A stretch of DNA of 64,000 nt from Pseudomonas sp. URMO17WK12:I11. GTDB lineage: Bacteria > Pseudomonadota > Gammaproteobacteria > Pseudomonadales > Pseudomonadaceae. Of this stretch, positions 42,726 to 51,877 are shown one piece after another (within the stretch, counting starts at the first letter, position 1; the number at the start of each line of letters is the position of its first letter). Made by a program: the position numbers and the translations under genes. The notes under the pieces were generated by a model, which searched no databases, was not told the origin of the DNA, and worked only from the letters and a program-made list of their open reading frames with translations. The stretch is from NCBI RefSeq assembly GCF_007677725.1, contig NZ_VEDF01000010.1, positions 62,001 through 126,000 of the forward strand. The letters run 5' to 3'.

Positions 42726-42822
42726 CGCAACTTGAAACCAAGTGCTTCTGTTTGGACTGGCTTGCGAAGTATCCAGATCACCTGGCATTGAGCACCGCCT
42801 GCCGGCTGACGGCAGAAACGAC

Positions 42823-42863
42823 GACGCCCCCTTCGCAGCCTGTTGCAGCGCGAAGGGGGCGTC
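42823..42863. terminator. Long hairpin behind ychF
   Basis: GACGCCCCCTTCGC (42823-42836) pairs perfectly with GCGAAGGGGGCGTC (42850-42863) around 13 bases. It lies 12 bases past the ychF stop. The T-run on the minus strand is weak (TCGTCGTTTC). Confidence 0.75.
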
Positions 42864-42875
42864 GGTGAGAGGGCG

Positions 42876-43976
42876 TTATACGTTGAAGCGGAAGTGCATC
42901 ACGTCGCCGTCTTTGACGATGTAGTCCTTGCCTTCCAGGCGCCATTTACCGGCTTCCTTGGCACCGCTTTCACCCTTGAACTGGATGAAGTCGTCATAGG
43001 CCACCACTTCGGCGCGAATGAAGCCTTTCTCGAAGTCGGTGTGGATCACACCGGCTGCCTGCGGGGCAGTGGCCCCGACGCGCACGGTCCAGGCGCGTAC
43101 TTCCTGCACGCCGGCAGTGAAGTAGGTCTGCAGGTTGAGCAGCTCGTAACCGGCGCGGATCACGCGGTTCAGACCTGGCTCTTCCAGGCCCAGGGCCTCG
43201 AGGAACATGTCCTTCTCTTCGCCATCGTCCAGCTCGGCGATTTCGGCTTCGATCTTGTTGCACACCGGCACCACCACCGCGCCTTCCTCCTCGGCGATGG
43301 CCTTGACCACGTCCAGGTGCGGGTTGTTGTCGAAGCCGTCTTCGGCCACGTTGGCGATGTACATCACCGGCTTGCTGGTCAACAGGTGGAAACCGCGAAT
43401 CACCGCCTTTTCGTCGTCAGCCATGTGCTTCATCAGGCTGCGCGCAGGCTTGCCCTCGGTGAAGTGCGGGATCAGCTTCTCCAGGATCGCCTTCTGCGCC
43501 AGGGCGTCCTTGTCGCCACCCTTGGCGTTGCGGGCCACTTTCTGCAACTGCTTTTCGCAGCTGTCGAGGTCGGCGAAGATCAGTTCGAGGTCGATGATCT
43601 CGATGTCACGCTTGGGGTCGACGCTGTTGGAAACGTGAATCACGTTCTCGTCTTCGAAGCAGCGCACCACGTGGGCGATGGCGTCGGTTTCGCGGATGTT
43701 GGCCAGGAACTTGTTGCCCAGGCCTTCACCTTTCGACGCACCGGCCACCAAGCCGGCGATGTCGACGAACTCCATGGTGGTCGGCAGGATGCGGTTAGGC
43801 TTGACGATTTCCGCCAGTGCCGCCAGGCGCGCATCGGGCATCGGCACGATACCGCTGTTCGGCTCGATGGTGCAGAAAGGGAAGTTCTCGGCCGCGATAC
43901 CAGACTTGGTCAGGGCGTTGAACAGGGTGGACTTGCCGACGTTGGGCAGGCCGACGATGCCGCAATTGAAACCCAT
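42876..43976 (-). CDS. ychF: Redox-regulated ATPase YchF (OLA1 family)
   Basis: YchF is an Obg-like P-loop protein that prefers ATP, binds ribosomes and affects the oxidative stress response. The 366-residue protein has G1 GLPNVGKS (residues 9-16), DIAGLVAGASKGEGLGNKF (G3), and the OLA1-type CNKIEAE in place of the GTP-specific NKxD. A C-terminal TGS domain holds WTVRVGATAPQAAGVIHTDF. ATG 43976 gives the family start MGFNCGIVG. It is last in the prs-rplY-pth-ychF group, 22 bases after pth. Confidence 0.96.
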   Translation of the reverse strand: MGFNCGIVGLPNVGKSTLFNALTKSGIAAENFPFCTIEPNSGIVPMPDARLAALAEIVKPNRILPTTMEFVDIAGLVAGASKGEGLGNKFLANIRETDAIAHVVRCFEDENVIHVSNSVDPKRDIEIIDLELIFADLDSCEKQLQKVARNAKGGDKDALAQKAILEKLIPHFTEGKPARSLMKHMADDEKAVIRGFHLLTSKPVMYIANVAEDGFDNNPHLDVVKAIAEEEGAVVVPVCNKIEAEIAELDDGEEKDMFLEALGLEEPGLNRVIRAGYELLNLQTYFTAGVQEVRAWTVRVGATAPQAAGVIHTDFEKGFIRAEVVAYDDFIQFKGESGAKEAGKWRLEGKDYIVKDGDVMHFRFNV

Positions 43977-43998
43977 GGATATTCCCCTCTCTAGGAAA

Positions 43999-44583
43999 TC
44001 AGGCCTTCTGGCTGTGCAGCTCGCGCATGGCCTTGGCGAAATCGCCGGCCAGCACGTCCGGCAGCACGCCGAGGGCAAAATCGATGCTGGCGTCGAGCTT
44101 CTCCTGCTCGGCGCGCGGCGCGCGGCCCAGGACGAAGTTGGAGACCAGTTTGGCGTCGCCCGGGTGGCCAATGCCAAGCCGCAGGCGGTGGAAGTCGTTC
44201 TGGTTGCCGAGCTGCGCAATGATGTCACGCAGGCCGTTGTGCCCCCCATGGCCGCCGCCGCGCTTGAGCTTGGCAACGCCCGGAGGCAGGTCGAGTTCGT
44301 CATGCGCCACCAGGATCGCTTCCGGCTTGATGCGGAAGAAATTGGCCAAGGCCGCCACGGACTGGCCGCTGCGGTTCATGTAGGTGGTGGGGATCAACAA
44401 ACGAACGTCGTTGCCCTGATGGCTGAACTTAGCCGTCAGGCCGAAATATTTTTTGTCAGCGGTCAGCGAAACGCGCTGGGCGCTGGCAATGCGTTCAACG
44501 AAAAGAGCCCCTGCGTTATGCCGGGTCTGTTCGTATTCGGGGCCGGGGTTACCCAGGCCGACGATCAACTGGATGGCGGTCAC
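43999..44583 (-). CDS. pth: Peptidyl-tRNA hydrolase
   Basis: Pth frees tRNA from dropped-off peptidyl-tRNA. The 194-residue protein has LIVGLGNPGPEYEQTRHNAG with the catalytic His, TYMNRSGQSV, HDELDLPPG and KRGGGHGGHNGLRDI. It starts at GTG 44583 with GGAAGAG upstream, giving the family N-terminus TAIQLIVGLGNPG. It is coupled in order with rplY (upstream) and ychF (downstream), the usual pseudomonad layout. Confidence 0.96.
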   Translation of the reverse strand: MTAIQLIVGLGNPGPEYEQTRHNAGALFVERIASAQRVSLTADKKYFGLTAKFSHQGNDVRLLIPTTYMNRSGQSVAALANFFRIKPEAILVAHDELDLPPGVAKLKRGGGHGGHNGLRDIIAQLGNQNDFHRLRLGIGHPGDAKLVSNFVLGRAPRAEQEKLDASIDFALGVLPDVLAGDFAKAMRELHSQKA

Positions 44584-44663
44584 GTCAGGGGCTCTTCCTT
44601 GGAGTTGTTGGGTTACAGGCGCGGGGCGCACTGTAACCCGATCAACACCGGCGCGCGAGTGGA

Positions 44664-45263
44664 TTACTCGGCAGCGCCTTCTTCTTCAGCTTCGGCGGAA
44701 ACGCGCGGAGCGTGAACGTTGGCAACAGCTTTGTCATCACCGTGGGCCAGAGCGACGAACTCTACGCCTTTAGGCGCTTTCAGGTCCGACAGGTGGATGA
44801 TGGTGCCGATTTCAGCGCTGCCCAGGTCGACTTCGATGAACTCAGGCAGGTCTTTGGCTTCGCAGGAAACTTCGATCTCGGACTCAACGTGGGAGATCTC
44901 GCCGCCTTTCTTGACCGGGGCTTCTTCGTTGATGAAGTGAACCGGAACCTTGGCGGTCAGCTTCTGGCCAGCAACGACGCGAACGAAGTCGGCGTGCATG
45001 ATGAAGCCTTTGGCTGGGTGACGCTGCAGGGCCTTGACGATGACGTCTTGCTTGGTGCCGTCGACGTTCAGCTGCAGAACGTGGCTGAAGGCAGCCTCGT
45101 CTTCGAACAGCTTGGTGATTTCCTTGGCCAGGATGGTCAGGGACTCAGCGTCCTTGTTGCCACCGTAAACCACGGCTGGGATGTGAGCGGAGTGACGCAG
45201 GCGGCGGCTCGCACCTTTCCCCAGGTCAGTACGCGCTTGGGCGTTCAGGGTAAAATCAGTCAT
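44664..45263 (-). CDS. rplY: 50S ribosomal protein L25, CTC long form
   Basis: L25 binds 5S rRNA. The 199-residue product has the L25 domain at residues 1-95 (ARTDLGKGASRRLRHSAHIPAVVYGG) followed by the TL5/CTC C-terminal beta domain and an Ala/Glu-rich tail. It is therefore the general-stress form and not the 94-residue E. coli form. ATG 45263 is chosen by family start and a GGAG-like site upstream. A terminator hairpin separates it from prs. Confidence 0.96.
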   Translation of the reverse strand: MTDFTLNAQARTDLGKGASRRLRHSAHIPAVVYGGNKDAESLTILAKEITKLFEDEAAFSHVLQLNVDGTKQDVIVKALQRHPAKGFIMHADFVRVVAGQKLTAKVPVHFINEEAPVKKGGEISHVESEIEVSCEAKDLPEFIEVDLGSAEIGTIIHLSDLKAPKGVEFVALAHGDDKAVANVHAPRVSAEAEEEGAAE

Positions 45264-45321
45264 TTTGTTTCTCCAAAATAGCCCCCCGAAGACGTTTGCG
45301 ACCAGCGTCGACGGGGATGGC

Positions 45322-45357
45322 AAAAAAGCCCCGCCCCAACACATGCTGGGGCGGGGC
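45322..45357 (-). terminator. Terminator between prs and rplY
   Basis: On the minus strand a GC-rich stem (GCCCCGCCCCA with TGGGGCGGGGC) is followed by six T residues. It should end the prs transcript, leaving rplY to start from the 58 bases beyond, or act as an attenuator. Confidence 0.88.
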
Positions 45358-45381
45358 GCTTCATATCAACACGGGTTCCGC

Positions 45382-46323
45382 TTAGCGGAACATCGCGCTG
45401 ATCGATTCTTCGTTGCTGATGCGGCGGACCGCTTCAGCGACAACCGGTGCGATATCCAGCTGACGGATACGGTCACAGGCTTGAGCAGCGGCGGACAGCG
45501 GCACGGTGTTGGTCACCACCAGCTCGTCCAGGACCGACTTCTCGATGTTCTCGATCGCACGGCCCGACAGGACAGGGTGCGTGCAATAGGCGTAAACCTT
45601 GGCAGCACCGTGCTCTTTCAGGGCTTTGGCCGCGTGGCACAGGGTGCCGGCGGTGTCGACCATGTCATCTACCAGGATGCAGGTGCGCCCTTCGACGTCG
45701 CCGATGATGTGCATGACCTCGGAGTGGTTAGCCTTTTCACGGCGTTTGTCGATGATGCCGAGATCGACACCCAGGGACTTGGCGACGGCGCGTGCGCGCA
45801 CCACGCCACCGATGTCCGGGGAAACGATCATCAGATTCTCGAAACGCTGGTCTTCGATGTCGTCCACCAGTACGGGCGAGCCGTAGATGTTGTCGACAGG
45901 AATATCGAAGAAACCTTGGATCTGGTCAGCGTGCAGGTCGACGGTGAGTACACGGTCGATACCCACGACAGTGAGCATGTCAGCCACCACTTTGGCGCTG
46001 ATGGCTACACGTGCCGAACGCGGACGGCGGTCCTGGCGGGCATATCCGAAGTAGGGAATCACGGCGGTGATTCGGGAGGCTGAGGAGCGGCGGAAGGCGT
46101 CGGCCATCACTACCAGTTCCATCAGGTTATCGTTGGTCGGGGCACAGGTCGGCTGAATAATGAAGACGTCTTTACCGCGAACGTTTTCATTGATCTCAGT
46201 ACTGATCTCACCGTCGGAGAACTTACCGACAGAGACGTCACCGAGAGGGATATGCAGCTGACGTACGACACGCCGAGCCAGATCGGGGTTAGCGTTCCCC
46301 GTAAAGACCATCATCTTGGACAC
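45382..46323 (-). CDS. prs: Ribose-phosphate pyrophosphokinase
   Basis: Prs makes PRPP from ribose 5-phosphate and ATP for nucleotide, His and Trp synthesis. The 313-residue protein has the flexible loop motif YARQDRRPRSAR, the DLHADQIQGFFDIPVDN metal site and the PRPP loop ILVDDMVDTAGT. I chose GTG 46323 because it gives MSKMMVFTGNANPD and a length equal to the Pseudomonas enzyme; ATG 46314 is possible. It follows tRNA-Gln by 48 bases. Confidence 0.95.
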   Translation of the reverse strand: MSKMMVFTGNANPDLARRVVRQLHIPLGDVSVGKFSDGEISTEINENVRGKDVFIIQPTCAPTNDNLMELVVMADAFRRSSASRITAVIPYFGYARQDRRPRSARVAISAKVVADMLTVVGIDRVLTVDLHADQIQGFFDIPVDNIYGSPVLVDDIEDQRFENLMIVSPDIGGVVRARAVAKSLGVDLGIIDKRREKANHSEVMHIIGDVEGRTCILVDDMVDTAGTLCHAAKALKEHGAAKVYAYCTHPVLSGRAIENIEKSVLDELVVTNTVPLSAAAQACDRIRQLDIAPVVAEAVRRISNEESISAMFR

Positions 46324-46371
46324 GCGCAGTACCTGAAGGCTGAGGGTATACCTGGATGAGTATAAGGAAAA

Positions 46372-46446
46372 TGGCAGGGGCGGCTGGATTCGAACCAACG
46401 CATGGCAGGATCAAAACCTGCTGCCTTACCGCTTGGCGACGCCCCT
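46372..46446 (-). tRNA. tRNA-Gln (TTG)
   Basis: The 75-base gene begins AGGGGCGTCGCCAAG and ends with CCA. The acceptor stem AGGGGCG pairs with CGCCCCT, followed by discriminator G. The anticodon arm GCAGG-TTTTGAT-CCTGC gives anticodon TTG. The weak first A-T pair is the known identity element of tRNA-Gln. It sits between ispE and prs and is probably processed from their common transcript. Confidence 0.97.
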
Positions 46447-46466
46447 GTATCTGTTGCTGCGAACGC

Positions 46467-47327
46467 TTATGCGCTCGACTTCTTGACCAGACTTTGCAGC
46501 TTGCGATGCAACATCGAAACATTGCTTCCTTTCGCCACAAACCCTGTTTGGGTCGCTGAAAGAAGGGCCAGAACTTTATCAGCTTCGGCTTTGCTTGGGA
46601 AGGCCCCAAACACACAACTTCCAGTGCCGGTTAGTCGAGCCTCTGTGAACTTACCCAAAGAATTCAGCGCGTTGCGAACTTCCGGGTAACTCTGCTCTAC
46701 CACCGGTTGGCAGTCATTTCGACTGTTTCCCTCGGGAACGGGGCGCATCTTAAGGGGGAGGGAATCACGTGTCAACTGCGGATGTGAAAAAATTTCTACT
46801 GTGCTGACAGACACTTGCGGCACAAGCACGACATACCAGGGCTCTTCAGGGTCCACCGGCGTGAGTTGCTCTCCAATGCCCTGGGCGAACGCGGCATGGC
46901 CGCGAACGAACACCGGCACGTCGGCGCCCAGGCTCAGACCCAAGGTCGCCAGACGGTCTTCATTCCAGTTCAGCTGCCAGAGGTGTGCCAGGCCCAGCAA
47001 TGTCGTGGCTGCATCGGAGCTACCGCCGCCGATACCACCGCCCATGGGCAGCACCTTGTTCAGCCAGATGTCGGCTCCCAGTGCAGTGCCCGACTGCGCC
47101 TGCAACGCGCGCGCGGCGCGCACGATCAGGTTGCTGTCGTGGGGCACGGCCTGCAAGTCGCTATGCAGGCGAATCACGCCGTCCTGGCGCACGGCGAAGC
47201 TCAGCTCGTCGCCATGCTCGAGAAACTGAAAGACGGTTTCCAGTTCGTGGTAGCCATCGGCGCGGCGACCGATGATATGCAGCCACAGATTGAGCTTGGC
47301 CGGGGCGGGCAAGGTAAGCGTGTGCAT
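46467..47327 (-). CDS. ispE: 4-diphosphocytidyl-2-C-methyl-D-erythritol kinase
   Basis: IspE phosphorylates CDP-methylerythritol in the MEP isoprenoid pathway. The 286-residue GHMP kinase has PAPAKLNLWLHIIGRRADGYHEL at the start and the ATP loop LPMGGGIGGGSSDAATTL. ATG 47327 begins four bases after the lolB stop, so lolB and ispE are coupled. tRNA-Gln follows 20 bases after its stop. Confidence 0.95.
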   Translation of the reverse strand: MHTLTLPAPAKLNLWLHIIGRRADGYHELETVFQFLEHGDELSFAVRQDGVIRLHSDLQAVPHDSNLIVRAARALQAQSGTALGADIWLNKVLPMGGGIGGGSSDAATTLLGLAHLWQLNWNEDRLATLGLSLGADVPVFVRGHAAFAQGIGEQLTPVDPEEPWYVVLVPQVSVSTVEIFSHPQLTRDSLPLKMRPVPEGNSRNDCQPVVEQSYPEVRNALNSLGKFTEARLTGTGSCVFGAFPSKAEADKVLALLSATQTGFVAKGSNVSMLHRKLQSLVKKSSA

Positions 47328-47331
47328 GGGA

Positions 47332-47949
47332 TCAATGCCCCAGCTGACGCGGTTGCCAGTCCTTGATCACCAGCGTCACGTCGAGGTCCTTGCCATGCAG
47401 TTTCATCCGCTCTGGCAGCCAGTAGCCGTTCTGCTCGGCGTAGCGCAGGTATTCGACCTGCCAGCCATCCTGGTCAAGGTTGGCCAGACGGCTGTCGCCG
47501 TCCAGGGTCAGCTTGCTCTTGCTATCGGGTGCCGGCAGGCCGCGCACCCACCAGACCAGGTGCGAAACCGGCAATTGCCAGCCCAATTGTTCTTCGAGCA
47601 GCGCTTCAGGGCTGTCGGCCTCATAGCGGCCCTGGTTGGCCACTTCCAGCACGACACCACCGGGACGCCCGGTCAGACGCGCAGCGCCACGGCCAAGCGG
47701 GCCGGCCAGGCGAATATCGTAGTAATCCTGGCGCTGCAGCCAGAACAGCGTGCCACTGCCGGAGTCGCGCGGCGCGCGAATGCCGACCTTGCCGTTGATC
47801 TGCCAACCGTCGAGGCTGCTCAGCTGTTCTTTATGGGCGCGCCACTGCTGCGGGTCGCCGTGGCCTTGCACGGCCTCGCGACTACCGAAGCCGGCGCAGC
47901 CGGCCAACAGGGCGATCAGGGTGAAGGTGATGCAATGGCGCAGGAACAT
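47332..47949 (-). CDS. lolB: Outer-membrane lipoprotein receptor LolB
   Basis: LolB takes lipoproteins from LolA and inserts them in the outer membrane. The 205-residue precursor has a lipoprotein signal ending LLAGC (Cys18). Its mature domain shows the LolB pattern SSLDGWQINGKVGIRAPRDSGSGTLFWLQRQDYYDIRLAGPLG. It stands between the TPR lipoprotein gene (four bases upstream) and ispE, the same order as in other pseudomonads. Confidence 0.95.
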   Translation of the reverse strand: MFLRHCITFTLIALLAGCAGFGSREAVQGHGDPQQWRAHKEQLSSLDGWQINGKVGIRAPRDSGSGTLFWLQRQDYYDIRLAGPLGRGAARLTGRPGGVVLEVANQGRYEADSPEALLEEQLGWQLPVSHLVWWVRGLPAPDSKSKLTLDGDSRLANLDQDGWQVEYLRYAEQNGYWLPERMKLHGKDLDVTLVIKDWQPRQLGH

Positions 47950-47953
47950 GGCG

Positions 47954-49675
47954 TTAAAGAGTCTCGGATCCGGTCAGGCGCAGGAGGGTCTTGCGCAGGA
48001 TAGGGCTGTCGGCCTGGGCTTCGAAGCCCTTGGCCCACACCTTGCGGGCTTCGCCGCGCTTGCCGCTGGCCCAAAGTACTTCGCCCAGGTGGGCAGCGAC
48101 TTCGTGGTCGGGAAAGCGGGTAAAGGCCTGGCGCAGGTAGTCTTCAGCCTCGTCGAGCTGGCCCAGGCGATAGTTCACCCAGCCCATGCTGTCGAGCACG
48201 GCGGGGTCTTCCGGGGTCAGCTGGTAGGCTTTTTCGATCAGCGCCTTGGCTTCGGCGAAGCGGTTGGTACGGTCGGCGAGGGTATAGCCAAGGGCGTTGA
48301 GGGCCATGGCGTTTTCCGGCTCGCGGGCAATGATGGCGCGCAGGTCTTTTTCCATCTGCGCCAGGTCGCCACGCTTCTCGGCGAGCATCGCCCGCGTATA
48401 CAGCAGGTTGAGATCGTCGGGGTAGCGCATCAGGGCCTGTTGCAGCACCTGCAAGGCCTGGGCGTCCTTGTTGTTGTTGCTGTAGCTTTCCGACTCGATC
48501 AGGTACAGCTGCACGGCGGCGTCTGGCTGCGCCTCGCGGGCCTCGGCCAGCAGGCGCGAGGCTTCGCTGCCGCGGCCGTTGGCGATTAGGATGTCGGCCT
48601 GGCGCAGTTGCGCCGGCAGATAATCAGCGCCGGCGCCGACCAGGGCGTACTCGCGCAAGGCGGCGGCCGGGTCATGGCGCTCTTCGGCGATGCGACCAAG
48701 GTTGAGATGAGCAGCGTCGACGTTGCTGTCGCGCTCGATCAACTCGCGCAGGTACACCTCGGCCTGGTCCCAATCCTTGTTCTCCATGCACACCAAGGCC
48801 AGGGAGTAACGCGATTCATCGTCATCGGGATACTGCTGCACCAGGCTCAGGAACTCGGCCTTGGCGTCGGCCATGCGGTCCTGTTCGACCAGGGTACGCG
48901 CGTAGGTCAGGCGCAGGCGTCGGTCTTCGGGGTTGTCACGGATCGCGCCACGCAGCAACGGCAGCGCTTCCGGGCCACGGTCCAGGGCTTGCAGCAGGCG
49001 CGCGCGCAGCAGAATCGGCGCGATCTCGCCGTTTTGCGCCGGGTGCGACTCGAGCAGGTCGAGGGCTTCTTCGGTCTTGCCGTCCTGGTTCAGCAGCAGT
49101 GCCTTGCCGAACACCAGCTGGCTGTTGTCGGGGTACTTCACCAGCAGGCGGTCGAAGCTCTGCATCAAGCCGTCGCGGGTGCTTTGGTCGGTCTCGGCGG
49201 CAGAAAGGGCGAGGAAATCGAAATGGGTGTCGCCTTGCCCCTGTAGAACCTTCTCCATATAGACCATGGAGTCGTCGTAACGGCCAGCGCGCGCCAGCTG
49301 AATGGCAGCGGCGCGCTGGGCGTCGAGGTTGTGCGGATCGTTCTTGGCCCAGATCAGCGCGCTGTCCAGGGCTGGCTCATCGGCGCCCAGGTACTCGGCG
49401 ATGCGGTAGGCGCGCTCGGAGACGCCAGGGTCCTGGGTTTTCTCGGCCTGATCGGCATAGTTGGCCAGGGCGATGTCGAAGCGATTGCGTTGGCCAGCAA
49501 GCTCGGCCACCAGCAGGCTATAGAGGCCGTCCTGGGTAAACGATCCATACGCCACGGGCTTTTTCGCCACATCCTTGTCGGCCTCGGCAACGGGAGGCTC
49601 GGCAGTTTGCGGCGCCAGGCTCTGGCAGCCCTGGAGCAGGGCGAAGGCAAGCAGCAGTGCGTAGGGTCTGTTCAT
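47954..49675 (-). CDS. TPR-repeat lipoprotein (PA4667-like)
   Basis: The 573-residue protein has a lipoprotein signal ending LLQGC (Cys17) and about a dozen tetratricopeptide-like helical repeats. Clear examples are ALNALGYTLADRTNRFAEAK and AVLDSMGWVNYRLGQLDEAE near the C-terminus. It is probably an outer-membrane scaffold facing the periplasm. The gene just before lolB has this form across Pseudomonas. Its exact role is not known to me. It leads a tight string TPR-lolB-ispE with gaps of four bases each. Confidence 0.9.
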   Translation of the reverse strand: MNRPYALLLAFALLQGCQSLAPQTAEPPVAEADKDVAKKPVAYGSFTQDGLYSLLVAELAGQRNRFDIALANYADQAEKTQDPGVSERAYRIAEYLGADEPALDSALIWAKNDPHNLDAQRAAAIQLARAGRYDDSMVYMEKVLQGQGDTHFDFLALSAAETDQSTRDGLMQSFDRLLVKYPDNSQLVFGKALLLNQDGKTEEALDLLESHPAQNGEIAPILLRARLLQALDRGPEALPLLRGAIRDNPEDRRLRLTYARTLVEQDRMADAKAEFLSLVQQYPDDDESRYSLALVCMENKDWDQAEVYLRELIERDSNVDAAHLNLGRIAEERHDPAAALREYALVGAGADYLPAQLRQADILIANGRGSEASRLLAEAREAQPDAAVQLYLIESESYSNNNKDAQALQVLQQALMRYPDDLNLLYTRAMLAEKRGDLAQMEKDLRAIIAREPENAMALNALGYTLADRTNRFAEAKALIEKAYQLTPEDPAVLDSMGWVNYRLGQLDEAEDYLRQAFTRFPDHEVAAHLGEVLWASGKRGEARKVWAKGFEAQADSPILRKTLLRLTGSETL

Positions 49676-50041
49676 AGAGAGGCTTAACTGGGACTAACCG
49701 GCGGTCGGAGCATGATGACACAAGCGCGGGGGCAAACCCACCAGCGCCGTGATGGCTTAATTGCGACCTTCGAGGGGGATGTCGGTTCAACCGGGCGGGA
49801 CGAGACACGCCGTTACAGAAACCCTTTCCATGGACTGCGCTGAGGGAGAGGGCGGGGCAACCTGAAAAAAATCCCACGCAGCTTGGCGCATTCTGCCGGG
49901 CTTGAACGGAACAGCCTTATGGGGGTGGTAACGGTTGACCGGATATACATGGTGCTCTTGGAAACGGTGTCAGGAGGTCGGCGTGAGCCGGGCCTTGCGA
50001 ACGCGTTTCGGGTCAACTGTCCCTCAACTCAGGAGCTACAC
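49676..50041. other. Divergent intergenic region
   Basis: These 366 bases lie between the TPR lipoprotein gene (leftward) and the 113-residue gene (rightward). An extended -10-like GGATATACAT lies at about 49940-49950, pointing right, with no good -35 partner. Open frames here are short and lack ribosome sites. No gene is supported. Confidence 0.45.
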
Positions 50042-50383
50042 ATGAGCGTTATCTCCAAATCACTCGAAGAGCTGCTCGCGACCATCTACGCGGACAACAA
50101 GGTGTCGATGAACGAGTTTCTGCAGTTACAGGCGGAATCGGATCGTCGCTGGGAAAAAGTCATCGATCAATTGGGCCCCAACACTACCCTGCTGGCTTTC
50201 CAGCAGTCCATGGATGTGGCCATGCACATGCTCCACCTAAGCGTCGAGCACATCAAGAAGCAAGAACTCACCGACCTCGGCGAGGCCGTGGTCAAAGATG
50301 CGATCAGCGCCCAGGTCGAGGCCGTGCGAGCAGGGTGCCTGCTGAGCTTCAAGGCGCTGAAGGTCGGCCCGAATACGCTTTGA
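50042..50383 (+). CDS. Conserved hypothetical protein, 113 residues
   Basis: A good ribosome site (CAGGAG before ATG 50042) and codon use support this gene. The product is acidic and helical (SLEELLATIYADNKVSMNEFLQL, MLHLSVEHIKKQELTDLGEAVV) with no signal peptide or membrane segment, and one Cys near the end. The upstream in-frame extension to 49883 lacks a ribosome site. I do not recognise the family. It lies between the lolB group and hemA, with 216 bases before hemA. Confidence 0.78.
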   Translation: MSVISKSLEELLATIYADNKVSMNEFLQLQAESDRRWEKVIDQLGPNTTLLAFQQSMDVAMHMLHLSVEHIKKQELTDLGEAVVKDAISAQVEAVRAGCLLSFKALKVGPNTL

Positions 50384-50599
50384 GTCTCACCTAGCGCAAG
50401 CACCGCAATGGCGCGCAGCACGGGCCCCTTACCGCCGCGCACCATTGGGGTATGGCCATTGGCGGGCCCGCCGCTTTACAGCTTTCGCCCTTCTGCGGGC
50501 AGGCCGGTCCGGTCTATCACGACGATAGCGAACGGTGGTTGTTCTAAAACCTGCGAAAGAGGACAATTATCGGCTTCACGTCACAATCAGCGACCTTGC

Positions 50600-51877
50600 A
50601 TGGCCTTTCTTGCACTTGGTATCAACCATAAGACTGCCTCGGTAGACGTACGCGAGCGCGTGGCGTTTACCCCTGAGCAGCTGGTCGACGCCCTGCAGCA
50701 GCTCTGCCGACTGACCGCCAGCCGCGAGGCGGCGATCCTTTCGACCTGCAACCGCAGCGAGCTCTATATAGAGCAAGACCAGCTCAGCGCCGACGCCGTG
50801 CTGCAATGGCTGGCCGATTACCACCGGCTGAGCCTGGACGAACTGCGCGCCAGCGCCTACGTGCACGAAGAGCACGAGGCGGTGAAGCACATGATGCGCG
50901 TGGCCTCTGGCCTCGATTCGCTGGTCCTGGGCGAGCCGCAGATTCTCGGTCAGATGAAATCAGCCTACGCCGTGGCGCGCGAAGCCGGTACCGTCGGCCC
51001 ATTGCTCGGCCGGCTGTTCCAGGCGACCTTCAGCGCCGCCAAGCAAGTGCGTACCGATACGGCCATCGGCGAGAACCCGGTTTCCGTGGCCTTCGCGGCG
51101 GTCAGCCTGGCCAGGCAGATCTTCAGCGACCTGGGCCGCAGCCAGGCCTTGCTGATCGGCGCCGGCGAAACCATCACCCTGGTCGCCCGTCACCTGCATG
51201 AGCAGGGCGTGCGGCGAATCGTCGTGGCCAACCGAACCCTGGAGCGCGCCAGCATCCTGGCCGAGCAGTTCGGTGCCCATGCCGTGCTGCTGGCCGATAT
51301 TCCCCAGGAATTGGCCAACAGCGACATCGTCATCAGCTCCACCGCCAGCCAGTTGCCCATTCTCGGCAAGGGTGCGGTGGAAAGCGCGCTCAAACAACGC
51401 CGGCACAAGCCGATCTTCATGGTCGATATCGCCGTACCGCGCGACATCGAGCCTGAAGTCGGCGAGCTCGATGACGTGTACTTGTACACCGTCGACGACC
51501 TGCACGAGGTGGTCGCGGAAAACCTCAAGAGCCGCCAGGGCGCTGCCCAGGCTGCGGAAGAGCTGGTTGCGGTGGGCGCCGACGATTTCATGGTGCGCCT
51601 GCGCGAGCTGGCTGCGGTCGATGTGCTGCGCGCCTATCGCCAGCAAAGCGAGCGGTTGCGCGACGAAGAACTGCAAAAGGCCCAACGCCTGCTGGCCAAT
51701 GGCGGCAACCCCGAAGAGGTGCTGGCGCAACTGGCGCGCGGCCTGACCAACAAATTGCTGCACGCGCCCAGCGTGCAATTGAAAAAGCTCTCGGCCGAGG
51801 GCCGCGTCGATGCGCTGGCCATGGCCCAGGAACTCTTTGCCCTCAACGAGGGCTCGACGGACAAAACCCCGCAATGA
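50600..51877 (+). CDS. hemA: Glutamyl-tRNA reductase
   Basis: HemA reduces glutamyl-tRNA to glutamate semialdehyde, the first committed step of haem synthesis. The 425-residue protein has the catalytic Cys50 in ILSTCNRSELY, the substrate pocket GLDSLVLGEPQILGQMK, the NADPH loop LLIGAGETI and a C-terminal dimerisation helix. ATG 50600 gives the family start MAFLALGINHKTA. There is no clear Shine-Dalgarno sequence before it, only GACCTTGC, which may keep translation low. prfA overlaps the end by four bases. Confidence 0.95.
   Translation: MAFLALGINHKTASVDVRERVAFTPEQLVDALQQLCRLTASREAAILSTCNRSELYIEQDQLSADAVLQWLADYHRLSLDELRASAYVHEEHEAVKHMMRVASGLDSLVLGEPQILGQMKSAYAVAREAGTVGPLLGRLFQATFSAAKQVRTDTAIGENPVSVAFAAVSLARQIFSDLGRSQALLIGAGETITLVARHLHEQGVRRIVVANRTLERASILAEQFGAHAVLLADIPQELANSDIVISSTASQLPILGKGAVESALKQRRHKPIFMVDIAVPRDIEPEVGELDDVYLYTVDDLHEVVAENLKSRQGAAQAAEELVAVGADDFMVRLRELAAVDVLRAYRQQSERLRDEELQKAQRLLANGGNPEEVLAQLARGLTNKLLHAPSVQLKKLSAEGRVDALAMAQELFALNEGSTDKTPQ

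Noticed and set aside
49883..50041. N-terminal extension of the 113-residue protein
   Set aside because: The extension lacks a ribosome site at its start, while CAGGAG precedes ATG 50042.
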